Source of the DNA: Candidatus Nitrotoga sp. LAW | GTDB lineage: Bacteria; Pseudomonadota; Gammaproteobacteria; Burkholderiales; Gallionellaceae | Assembly: GCA_003402315.1 (NCBI GenBank) | Contig: QFXI01000018.1 | Span: forward strand, 119,015-183,014 | Length of the DNA stretch: 64,000 bases | Direction of reading: 5' to 3' | Shown: piece by piece, positions 29,889-38,139 of the stretch | How the letters are laid out: the number at the start of each line of letters is the position of its first letter | How positions within the stretch are numbered: position 1 is the stretch's first letter | Notes under the pieces: generated by a model | What the model was told of the DNA's origin: nothing | Database searches by the model: none | What the model saw: only the letters and a program-made list of their open reading frames with translations | Made by a program: the position numbers and the translations under genes

Positions 29889-31601
29889 TCAAGTTTGACG
29901 CACATATCCCTCGCGCTTTAGTTTGAGTAAAATTTTTTGCACTGCCTCTTCCACACTAATATTTGTAGTATCAATTATTAGTTCTGGATTTTCTGGGGTT
30001 TCATAGGGATCACTGATGCCGGTGAATTCTTTAACGATGCCAGCACGGGCCTTAGCGTAAAGTCCTTTTCGGTCACGGCCTTCGCATACGTATAGTGGCG
30101 TGGCCACATGGATTTCAAAAAAACCGCCCAATGGTTCGATCATAAGCCGTACATCTCGGCGAGTGGCGTCATAGGGTGCAATTGGTGCGCAAATGGCAAT
30201 ACCGTAGTTCTTGGTGATTTCGGAAGCTACGTAACCGATTCTTCGTACGTTGATATCGCGATGTTCACGCGAGAAGCCTAGTTCGCTGGAAAGATGCTTG
30301 CGCACGAGATCGCCATCCAACAAAGTAACTTGCCTACCACCCATTTCCAACAGTTTCGTCATTAGGACTTTGGCTAAAGTCGATTTTCCGGCGCCAGACA
30401 AGCCTGTAAAAAATATCGTAAGGCCTTGTTTATCACGGGTTGGGTAGGCTATACGTAATTCATTCAGTACTTCAGGATAGGAAAACCACTCAGGAACTTG
30501 TAGCCCTTTCGCCAGGCGATGTTTCAATTCCGTATCGGTCAAACTAGCGCTAAGTGTACCTTCAGGTACTTCTTCCAAAGGTAGATATTGCGCACGTTCT
30601 ACTACGTAAACCATGCGGGGAAATGGGATCAATTCTATACCTACAGCATTGCGTTTCGCTGCATTGGTGGGTAAACAATATTCCTGAAACAAATCTATTC
30701 CGCGTCGGGTACCCTCATCGTCTTTATACTCCCCGCCAACAATTAAATGGGAGCAGCCATAATTGCGTTGCACAATGGCTTTCCAAAAAACTTCACGTAA
30801 GCCGGATCCACGAGAGTAAAGGGGTAGCAAGGATAGGGCTGTGGTCGTGGAAGAAAAACGCGGCATGATGGCTTGATAGCAGCGTACCAAGGTGAAGTAA
30901 TCGGGATGATCAGATTTTGCATTGCCGATGACAGGATGGATTAGTAAATTGGCTTCATAGGCTATAGCGGAACGCGTCGTAAATTCATATTGAACACGAT
31001 GTAATGGTTGGTGTGCCTGAAAAGCAATGATTCGATGCCAGCCGCGCTGTATGAAAGATTTGCGCAATTCTTCCGGGGTAAGATGGAGTGTCGGAAAATC
31101 GTGGCGTAAGGGTAAAGATAGTCCTTCAAGACGTCCAGAAACATACTGGCCTTTTTGTTGTAAAAGATGAGCAACACCGGGATGAGCGGGGTCATCAGAA
31201 TTGAATAGAACTTGTGCTTCTATTTTTCTATCAGGCTGCCAAAGTTCTTCTACGGTGATCACGGCTAGCATGAAACCTTCTGGATCGCGCAAAGCAAGAC
31301 AGCTTCCGGGTACAAGTTGTTGGGCAACCGAATCTGGAATATCCAGAGTAATAGGCATAGGCCAAAACGTACCATCGGCGAGGCACATATCATTCAGAAC
31401 GCTGTTGTAGTCGGCCTGGTTCATGAAGCCGCGTAATGGAGAGAATCCCCCGTTAAGTAACAACTCCAAGTCTGATAATTGTCGCTGGTTTAAATCCAAT
31501 GATGGGAAGTGTATGGCTTCGCGGCATAGGGCTTCCGCACGCTTTTGGTCGACATTCAAGTTGACTAAGTCGCCGCCATAAGGTGTTATAAGTTTATCCA
31601 T
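29889..31601 (-). CDS. ATP-sulfurylase-like/adenylylsulfate kinase fusion
   Basis: Residues about 1-380 align with ATP sulfurylase (start MDKLITPYGGDLVNL) and about 395-570 with APS kinase. The kinase half looks fully functional: GLSGAGKST P-loop, DGDLVRKHL, APYDATRRDVR and GLYAKARAGIVKEFTG. In the sulfurylase half the usual RNPxHxxH is replaced by HQPLHRVQ, and the GRDHAG motif by GGEYKD, so the canonical ATP/sulfate site is altered. The ATG at 31601 fits the family N-terminus; one at 31613 would overlap the upstream DHH gene. Its normal role would be making APS/PAPS; here only PAPS formation from APS is well supported. Confidence 0.8.
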   Translation of the reverse strand: MDKLITPYGGDLVNLNVDQKRAEALCREAIHFPSLDLNQRQLSDLELLLNGGFSPLRGFMNQADYNSVLNDMCLADGTFWPMPITLDIPDSVAQQLVPGSCLALRDPEGFMLAVITVEELWQPDRKIEAQVLFNSDDPAHPGVAHLLQQKGQYVSGRLEGLSLPLRHDFPTLHLTPEELRKSFIQRGWHRIIAFQAHQPLHRVQYEFTTRSAIAYEANLLIHPVIGNAKSDHPDYFTLVRCYQAIMPRFSSTTTALSLLPLYSRGSGLREVFWKAIVQRNYGCSHLIVGGEYKDDEGTRRGIDLFQEYCLPTNAAKRNAVGIELIPFPRMVYVVERAQYLPLEEVPEGTLSASLTDTELKHRLAKGLQVPEWFSYPEVLNELRIAYPTRDKQGLTIFFTGLSGAGKSTLAKVLMTKLLEMGGRQVTLLDGDLVRKHLSSELGFSREHRDINVRRIGYVASEITKNYGIAICAPIAPYDATRRDVRLMIEPLGGFFEIHVATPLYVCEGRDRKGLYAKARAGIVKEFTGISDPYETPENPELIIDTTNISVEEAVQKILLKLKREGYVRQT

Positions 31602-31605
31602 TACG

Positions 31606-32571
31606 TTAGGCATTGTGACTAAATGCTGCGTTAAATATTTGATTGAACCGGTCGAATTGATTTTCCGGCAGACAATTAATGCCGGCCGCCCCTTTTCTTC
31701 CTCCGCCCGTTTCAAATTGCCCGCATACTTTATCGGCACCATTTTTTGTGGCCAATGGCGCGCGCACGCTAACCATGAATCCTCCATTAGTGCGTTTGGT
31801 CAATATGGCATGGGCTTTAAAAGGGAATGCAGTGGCCAGGAGATTCCCGAATACACCGGAGACGCGCCGACTCCATGGCGCATCGGGAAGAAGGTAAATC
31901 GCCCCGGTGGTATTTTCCACTTCTGGCTTCAGTTTTTGGGCCAGTGCCATATCTGCAATATAGCCATTTTTCAAAGTTTCAAAGGCTGGTTCTTCATGGA
32001 TAAAGGTAAAGGGGTCGCGATGATGATGCATTATTTGATAAAGCTCGGCTGGATGAAAATACAAATCTTGTAGTGATTCTCCATAAGCATTGTAGTTGAT
32101 GCACTCCCCCAGTTGTTGCAGTGCATTTAACTGGATAGTAGTAAGTTGCAGAGTCTTTGATGCGTGAATGGCGGATTCATGCATATTGTCTCCAAAGGCG
32201 GCGACTACTGCCCAGACTAAAAATTGACCGTTAAGGTGATTGTTAACCAGCAAACTGGTACAAGTGTTTGGGCAGGTATCGATAAAAGTGGTTAGTTGAG
32301 GATGAGTGGGAATGTCGCCAGGGATATGATGATCAAAATATCGCACTTGCGCTCCGCAATCCAATGCTAGCAGTAGAGCCTCCCGGTTTTTGCTCATGGC
32401 AATGTCCAAAACAGTAATTTGGTCACCAACTTCAGCCTGCACTTGTGCCAGTAATGAAATGTCCCGTTTTACACCTGTGACGAGAATGCTTTTAGCCGGA
32501 TGAGCGAGACGCAATTGATGTAAGGCACAAATACCATCCGCATCGCCGTTAAATATATCGTAAATTGTCAC
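31606..32571 (-). CDS. DHH-family phosphoesterase
   Basis: The 321-residue protein has the DHH metal motifs NGDADGIC near residue 9, FDHHIPGD near 78 and AAFGDNM. The C-terminal DHHA1-like part reads GGGRKGAAG where GGGHxxAAG is usual. DHH enzymes cleave phosphodiesters or small nucleotides such as nanoRNA, cyclic dinucleotides or pAp. Being immediately upstream of the APS-kinase fusion makes pAp a tempting substrate, but that is inference. The start is GTG at 32571. The next gene begins within a few bp of the stop. Confidence 0.8.
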   Translation of the reverse strand: MTIYDIFNGDADGICALHQLRLAHPAKSILVTGVKRDISLLAQVQAEVGDQITVLDIAMSKNREALLLALDCGAQVRYFDHHIPGDIPTHPQLTTFIDTCPNTCTSLLVNNHLNGQFLVWAVVAAFGDNMHESAIHASKTLQLTTIQLNALQQLGECINYNAYGESLQDLYFHPAELYQIMHHHRDPFTFIHEEPAFETLKNGYIADMALAQKLKPEVENTTGAIYLLPDAPWSRRVSGVFGNLLATAFPFKAHAILTKRTNGGFMVSVRAPLATKNGADKVCGQFETGGGRKGAAGINCLPENQFDRFNQIFNAAFSHNA

Positions 32572-32685
32572 GTTGCTCGCTATTGTTTTATCTATTCAGA
32601 TAAATAGGGGTTATATAAGTCGGCAATTTTCGTCCAATATGCAAATGCTGTGTTTCGTAGCACGTGAATTTATGGAAAACTTTGG

Positions 32686-34017
32686 TTAGGTGGAAGTTAA
32701 CTTCTTTTGTACTGAAAGAGGCTTTGAAAGCGCGGGATTTTTCGCGAAATAGCCTTTAATGCCACTGAGAATGGCGCGCGCCATTTTTTCTTGGTAGTCC
32801 TTGTCGTTCAGGCGAAGCTCTTCGCTGGGATTGCTGATGAAGGCGGTTTCAATCAATATCGAAGGAATATCCGGTGATTTCAGCACGGCGAAACCAGCTT
32901 GCTGAACAGAGCTGCCATGTAGTGTATTGATGTTGCCCATCTCACCCAGCACATGCTTGGCCAGCTTCATGCTGTCGTTGATAGTGGCTGTTTGCGAAAG
33001 ATCAAGCAATGTGCGCGCGAGATAGGGATCTTTTACTGCGAGATTCACGCCGCCAATTAAATCAGCTTCGTTTTCTTTTTTTGCTAGCCAACGCGCGCTG
33101 GCGCTAGTCGCACCGCGTTCGGACAGGGCGAACACTGAGGAGCCGCGTGCATGGGGTTTAATAAAAGCATCGGCATGGATAGAGATAAATAAGTCGGCGC
33201 GTACTTGGCGCGCTTTTTGTACACGTCCGTTCAGTGAAATGAAATAATCGCCGTCTCGAATTAATACGCCACGCATGTCCGGGGTTTCATCCATCAGCTC
33301 CTTCAGTTTGCGTGCGATTGCCAGCGTGACGTTTTTTTCGTATGTGTCATTGTATCCTTTCGCCCCTGAGTCTTCGCCCCCATGTCCGGCATCGATAGCG
33401 ATGATGAGTGTACGTGCGCTCATCTCAGGTCGGCGGCGCGATGCAGATTTTTTTTGTGTAATTGAAGGCGGTGAAATTGTTTGCGCGCCTGCCATTTTAT
33501 ATTTGTTTGATTCACTCTCTTGAGGTAACTGATTTACCGTAGTTGAGATGGATTCCAGGGTGTGTGTTGCTGGTTTTTCTTGCAACAGTGCCATCATCGG
33601 ATCCAAAGGAATGGCGGGATAAATATCAAGAACCAAGCGGTGGTTGTATTTTGCTACTGGCAGAAGGTTGAATAACTGCGGCTTGACTTGGGACTTAAGA
33701 TCGAACACTAAGCGTGTTATGCCGGGTTTGAAGCGGGCTACGCGTACACTCTTTATGTAAGGGTCGTCGCTGCGAATTTTACCAACGAGCTCATTAAGGG
33801 GATCGTTTATTTCGACATCTTTTAGATCAATTACCAGTCGATCAGGGTTTCTAATGGAAAACAGTTCATAGTGGATCGGATTGGCTGATTCTAGTGTTAG
33901 GCGAGTGTATTCAAGTGCCGGCCAAACGCGCGCAGAACTGATGGCAGTTGATGCCTGCGCGTGGGTGAACCATAGCAAAAGACCAAATACGACTAACTTT
34001 GAAGCACTTTTAAGCAT
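32686..34017 (-). CDS. amiC: N-acetylmuramoyl-L-alanine amidase with AMIN domain
   Basis: A periplasmic zinc amidase that splits septal peptidoglycan. A signal peptide (about 1-22) is followed by an AMIN domain (about 25-125), a Ser/Pro linker and an Amidase_3 domain (about 205-430). Zinc ligands and catalysis are seen in DAGHGGEDSGA, SIHADAF and LIETAFISN. There is no C-terminal LysM. It overlaps tsaE by 25 bp, the common tsaE-amidase pairing. AmiC-type naming is by architecture. Confidence 0.92.
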   Translation of the reverse strand: MLKSASKLVVFGLLLWFTHAQASTAISSARVWPALEYTRLTLESANPIHYELFSIRNPDRLVIDLKDVEINDPLNELVGKIRSDDPYIKSVRVARFKPGITRLVFDLKSQVKPQLFNLLPVAKYNHRLVLDIYPAIPLDPMMALLQEKPATHTLESISTTVNQLPQESESNKYKMAGAQTISPPSITQKKSASRRRPEMSARTLIIAIDAGHGGEDSGAKGYNDTYEKNVTLAIARKLKELMDETPDMRGVLIRDGDYFISLNGRVQKARQVRADLFISIHADAFIKPHARGSSVFALSERGATSASARWLAKKENEADLIGGVNLAVKDPYLARTLLDLSQTATINDSMKLAKHVLGEMGNINTLHGSSVQQAGFAVLKSPDIPSILIETAFISNPSEELRLNDKDYQEKMARAILSGIKGYFAKNPALSKPLSVQKKLTST

Positions 34018-34484
34018 TCCCTGCCTGCCTGTGAAATTGCACGAACTTCAATATTGCGACCATTACATACTGTTTCAGCAGATAATATTTCAAGTGTGAT
34101 TTCCATATCTGCTTGTGGCACAAGACCTTGCCCTTTTTCTGGCCACTCTACTAGGCATACGTTCTGTCCGTCAAACTCGTCGCGGAAGCCGGCGGCGTCC
34201 CATTCGTCCGCGTCGTGGAAGCGGTAGAGATCAAAGTGACACAAGTGTAACCCACCAGCTTGATACAGCTCAAGCAAAGTATAGGTCGGGCTTTTTACCC
34301 GTCCAATATAGCCCATCGCATGTAGCAGAGCACGTACCAAAGTGGTTTTGCCGGCGCCTAAGTTACCGCGCAGATAAATCACCATACCAGGCTTTATTCC
34401 TGGGGCTAGTCGTGCCGCAAAAGCAACGGTAGCGACTTCATCGGCCAGCGGTAGACTTATTCGGCTATTATTCTGATTATGCAA
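33993..34484 (-). CDS. tsaE: tRNA threonylcarbamoyladenosine ATPase TsaE
   Basis: A small P-loop ATPase needed for t6A formation: LRGNLGAGKTTLVRAL, KSPTYTLLELY and HFDLYRFHDADEW. The track start (34592) runs deep into queG and gives an over-long N-terminus. A TTG at 34484 has GAGGTG seven nt upstream and yields 163 residues, the family size, so it is preferred. It then overlaps the queG start head-to-head by 6 bp. Confidence 0.9.
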   Translation of the reverse strand: MHNQNNSRISLPLADEVATVAFAARLAPGIKPGMVIYLRGNLGAGKTTLVRALLHAMGYIGRVKSPTYTLLELYQAGGLHLCHFDLYRFHDADEWDAAGFRDEFDGQNVCLVEWPEKGQGLVPQADMEITLEILSAETVCNGRNIEVRAISQAGRECLKVLQS

Positions 34485-35549
34485 ATCGAGACACCTCAAA
34501 TTGTGGATTACACCGCATTGGCTACCAAAATAAAAGAATGGGGTAGGGAGCTTGGATTTCAGGCCGTAGGTATCGCTGATATCAATCTTCATGATGCCGA
34601 GGAACGCTTACTGAAATGGCTCGCGCGGGGCTTTCATGGCGAGATGGATTATATGGCAAAACATGGTATCAAACGCAGCCGTCCGGCGGAATTGATTCCT
34701 GGCACATTGCGTGTCATTTCTGTACGTATGGACTACTATCCACCCAATGTGAAAGATAGTTGGAAAGTGATAGAGGATGGCAGCCGCGCGTTCATTTCCC
34801 GCTATGCCCTGGGACGCGACTATCACAAAGTTTTACGCAAGCGCCTGGAAAAATTGGCTCAAAAAATTCGCATTGAGGTGGGTGGTTTCAGCTATCGTGT
34901 ATTCACCGACAGTGCGCCAGTAATGGAAGTAGAGTTGGCGTCTAAAGCTCGGTTGGGCTGGCGTGGTAAACATACGTTGCTGTTGTCGCGCGGCCATGGT
35001 TCATGGTTTTTTCTGGGTGAGCTCTACACCGATCTGCCGCTTCCTATTGATGAGCCGGAATCGGAACATTGCGGTACCTGCACGGCGTGCATTCAAGTGT
35101 GTCCAACGCAGGCTATCATCGCGCCATACAAGCTGGATGCACGACGCTGCATTTCCTACCTGACTATTGAACTTAAAAGTAGTATTCCTATAGAACTTCG
35201 CCCGCTTATTGGCAATCGCATTTATGGCTGCGACGATTGCCAAATGGTGTGTCCATGGAATCGTTTTGCGCACAAAAGTCTCGAACCGGATTTTGCTGCA
35301 AGGCACGGGCTGGATGATGTCGCATTAACCGAATTATTTGGATGGGACGAGGAAACGTTCAATCAGAGATTTGCGGGCAGTGCTGTTTACCGCATCGGCC
35401 ATGAGCAATGGCTGCGTAACATCGCTGTGGCACTGGGTAATGCGCCCAATAGCATTGAAGTGCTGGCCGCGCTGCAAGCCCGTGCCCAAGACGCGTCCCC
35501 GTTAGTGCGCGAGCATGTAGATTGGGCGCTGGAACGGCAAGGAAGCTGA
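34479..35549 (+). CDS. queG: Epoxyqueuosine reductase
   Basis: A cobalamin- and iron-sulfur-dependent enzyme for the last step of queuosine synthesis in tRNA. Two 4Fe-4S motifs are visible (CGTCTACIQVCP near 200 and CDDCQMVCPW near 255), with the FTDSAPVMEV segment of the family. It has 356 residues. The gene is divergent from tsaE with overlapping starts. An IS3-type remnant begins soon after its stop. Confidence 0.95.
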   Translation: MQIETPQIVDYTALATKIKEWGRELGFQAVGIADINLHDAEERLLKWLARGFHGEMDYMAKHGIKRSRPAELIPGTLRVISVRMDYYPPNVKDSWKVIEDGSRAFISRYALGRDYHKVLRKRLEKLAQKIRIEVGGFSYRVFTDSAPVMEVELASKARLGWRGKHTLLLSRGHGSWFFLGELYTDLPLPIDEPESEHCGTCTACIQVCPTQAIIAPYKLDARRCISYLTIELKSSIPIELRPLIGNRIYGCDDCQMVCPWNRFAHKSLEPDFAARHGLDDVALTELFGWDEETFNQRFAGSAVYRIGHEQWLRNIAVALGNAPNSIEVLAALQARAQDASPLVREHVDWALERQGS

Positions 35550-35571
35550 CCATTTCACAAAGCGCCCAGCC

Positions 35572-35688
35572 AATGGGCTGATTCACCATCAGCGCTACCG
35601 TACTCGAGCACAAGTAACGCAGGAAATTACCGAGTACATTGGGGTGTTCTACAGCCGGCAAAGAAAGCAGGCTCACCTTGGTTGCCTG
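35572..35688 (+). pseudogene. IS3-family transposase remnant (C-terminal integrase fragment)
   Basis: Translation in one frame gives NGLIHHQRYRTRAQVTQ followed by YIGVFYSRQRKQAHLG, the conserved end of IS3-family OrfB DDE transposases just after the catalytic Glu region. Only about 40 codons remain, without start or matching ends. It lies directly behind queG. The minus-strand ORF over this segment is a shadow. Confidence 0.75.
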
Positions 35689-35878
35689 TTGTCAATAGAT
35701 AACAAGGGGGGCAAGGTGCCCAAAGATTTCCATGTGTACCAAGGTACAACTGACGATCGCAACAGCTTAAAGTACAGTCAAATATTGAAAATTAGTTAAG
35801 CGAGTCAAAAAATACTTTCAAAATTCTCGTATAAGTTATGCGGCACGAAACTTCAACAGACTGGATTAGTTACACCTT

Positions 35879-37132
35879 CTATTCAACTTCTAAATTAACG
35901 GTAATGTCTATGCCTTTTTGACCAATTTTCACTGGTTTTGAAAATCCCTCCAGATCTTTTGAGCTAGAAGTTATCTTTCCCGACTTTGATATTCGCGCAC
36001 CGACAATTACATTGGTTACAGTAGATAAGTTCAAACCTGGCACCATTGACATACTGTCATCCAGCGTGAAACTAAACGGCAGTTCCTTCACTGTTGTGCG
36101 TATAACAGCCAGCGGCGGTTTACGTCCACTTTCCACAGCCCGAGCAAAAATAAACACTGTATCGGTATCTTCGACTCGCGCTTTAAAAGCAGGATCAAGG
36201 CGTACTGTTCCACTCACTGATCCATTTGCAATTTTTGATTGCGTCGCATCTTTATTACCGGCTGAAGCTGCTACCGGAGGTAATCCGGCTAGTCTACGTG
36301 CTTCACTGATACTGGTGCTAACTGAATCCACTATAGGAGAATTGGGTGGCAAAACATCGAGAATCTTTTGCCACAATTTAATAGCGCTTTGATAGTCCCT
36401 GCGTTCGAAAGCCGCAGAACCCGCCAGAGACAACGCTTTTAGATTGTTCGGATCGATTTTCAATGCCTGCTGGATTATTTTTTCTGGCTCTCCTTGTAAG
36501 GTCTGTTTGAGCATGGCTAGTATATCGGCTTGATCGGCCAGCACAGAGGCGTTATCCGGTTGCAATGCTACAGCGCGAGAGTATGCGGCACTGGCATCCT
36601 GATAGCGGTTGAGAGCGGTGTAGGAGCGGGCAAGCATCACCCAACCATCGGCGTTGTCCGGTTCTGCCTTAAGCCGTTCCGCTAGCCATGTCACCATTGC
36701 CTCAAATTGTTCAGGTGTAGCCGGGTGTGCTTCGTCAACGGCTGCTGTCGGGATTTGCGGTTTCAATCCAGCTGGTGTACCCAGTATGAAATATAGAGAA
36801 ATCGCCAACAACGGTACTGCAATTACCAACGCCACGATCGAAGCATTACCCCAACGGCTATCAGCCGATGGCGCAGTGACGATTTCAGCGGTGCCTGAAT
36901 CTTCCAACACGCGACTCTCTAGATCGCTCCGCGCGTTTTGATATTGAACCTCATTTAGTGTCCCGGCTGCCAGATCTGCGTCTAATTCGCGTAACTGATC
37001 ACGAAAAACAGACAGATTCACCTCTGAAGGCGTAGTGGATATCGAGCTATTACCTCGTCTGAGCAATGGTGGCAGCAGAACCAGTAACGTAACAACAATC
37101 AGAGCCCCCACTATAAGCCAAAACGTTATCAT
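35879..37132 (-). CDS. ccmI: Cytochrome c maturation protein CcmI
   Basis: The haem-ligation complex component that holds apocytochrome c. Two membrane segments (about 3-22 and 95-115) flank a cytoplasmic loop with FRDQLRELDADLAAG. TPR repeats follow (AEPDNADGWVMLARSY; LQPDNASVLADQADIL), and then a C-terminal beta-rich domain (SGTVRLDPAFKARV onward). Length is 417. It overlaps ccmH by 4 bp and is the last gene of ccmF-G-H-I. Confidence 0.93.
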   Translation of the reverse strand: MITFWLIVGALIVVTLLVLLPPLLRRGNSSISTTPSEVNLSVFRDQLRELDADLAAGTLNEVQYQNARSDLESRVLEDSGTAEIVTAPSADSRWGNASIVALVIAVPLLAISLYFILGTPAGLKPQIPTAAVDEAHPATPEQFEAMVTWLAERLKAEPDNADGWVMLARSYTALNRYQDASAAYSRAVALQPDNASVLADQADILAMLKQTLQGEPEKIIQQALKIDPNNLKALSLAGSAAFERRDYQSAIKLWQKILDVLPPNSPIVDSVSTSISEARRLAGLPPVAASAGNKDATQSKIANGSVSGTVRLDPAFKARVEDTDTVFIFARAVESGRKPPLAVIRTTVKELPFSFTLDDSMSMVPGLNLSTVTNVIVGARISKSGKITSSSKDLEGFSKPVKIGQKGIDITVNLEVE

Positions 37133-37611
37133 GAATGCCCCTTACCTTCTTTTCCAGACAACAGCGATGCCGCGCGGGCATGCTCATCTGCGTTTAGGGC
37201 GGGCGCCTGCCGCATCATTTTGCGGCGCTGGCGCAGAATAACAAAGAGCACGCCCATCCCCACTACTAGCAGTAAAAGAGGACCGAACCAGAGTAACCAG
37301 GTGGTTGATTTCACCAATGGGCTGAACAGAACGAATTCACCATAGCGCTTGACCATGTAATCTAATATTTCTTGCTCTGATTGTCCTTGCCGTAGTTTCT
37401 CGCGCACTTGATTTTTAAGGTCAACCGCGAGTTCAGCATTGGAATCGGCAATCGTTTGGTTTTGACAGACCAGGCAGCGAAGATGTGCAGATAGGTCCAT
37501 AACGCGTTTTTCCAGTGCAGGATCGTCCTTTGTAATCTCCGCCTGATTGGCAGCATGAGCCAGTGGCATTAAAAGCAACAATACAAGGAAGAGAAGTTTG
37601 CTATGCACCAT
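37129..37611 (-). CDS. ccmH: Cytochrome c maturation thiol-disulfide protein CcmH
   Basis: After a signal peptide (about 1-20) the periplasmic domain carries the RCLVCQNQ redox motif that reduces apocytochrome haem-binding cysteines. A C-terminal membrane anchor follows. The 160-residue length is that of the short CcmH/CcmL. It overlaps ccmG by 11 bp and ccmI by 4 bp. Confidence 0.95.
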   Translation of the reverse strand: MVHSKLLFLVLLLLMPLAHAANQAEITKDDPALEKRVMDLSAHLRCLVCQNQTIADSNAELAVDLKNQVREKLRQGQSEQEILDYMVKRYGEFVLFSPLVKSTTWLLWFGPLLLLVVGMGVLFVILRQRRKMMRQAPALNADEHARAASLLSGKEGKGHS

Positions 37612-38128
37612 TCAACTCCTTAACGAGAGGAATGAGTTTGTTCTGTATGAGTTCCGGCGTGAGCGCTCCAATAAATTTATGACGAATAAGCCCTGACTTA
37701 TCGATGACGAAAGTTTCCGGGACACCATAGACGCCCCAGTCGATGCCAACGTTACCCTCGCGGTCATAGGCTGACAGGACATATGGGTCACCCGAGTTTC
37801 TTAACAAAGCCAGGCCATCATCACGATTGTCCTTGTAATTAAGCCCATAAATCGGCACCAACTTTTGCCGTCCCAACTCTACCAACAAAGGATGCTCTTG
37901 GCGGCAAGTCACACACCACGAGGACCAAACGTTAAGCAACCAAACCTTGCCGCGCAAGTCCTCCGGCCCAATAGTTTTAGCGGCGTCATGAAGTTGTGGC
38001 AGCCGAAAAGTCGGTGCTACCTTGTTGATTAAGGGCGATGGCACTTCCCTGGGATTGAGTGTGAGTCCGATCCACAAGAAAATAACGAGAACAATAAAAG
38101 CCCCCAGAGGAAGAAGAAAACGGTTCAT
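37601..38128 (-). CDS. ccmG: Periplasmic thioredoxin CcmG/DsbE
   Basis: A membrane-anchored thioredoxin-fold reductase for cytochrome c maturation. The N-terminal anchor MNRFLLPLGAFIVLVIFLWIG is followed by a thioredoxin domain with active site WCVTCRQEHP and the family GVYGVPETF. The start is ATG 38128 with AAAGGGAAG upstream; the track's start lies inside ccmF. It has 175 residues. Confidence 0.94.
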   Translation of the reverse strand: MNRFLLPLGAFIVLVIFLWIGLTLNPREVPSPLINKVAPTFRLPQLHDAAKTIGPEDLRGKVWLLNVWSSWCVTCRQEHPLLVELGRQKLVPIYGLNYKDNRDDGLALLRNSGDPYVLSAYDREGNVGIDWGVYGVPETFVIDKSGLIRHKFIGALTPELIQNKLIPLVKELNGA

Positions 38129-38139
38129 CGGCTTCCCTT

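Noticed and set aside
35359-35676. Minus-strand ORF of 105 aa over the end of queG
   Set aside because: It is antisense to queG and to the IS3 remnant, whose plus-strand reading explains the sequence.
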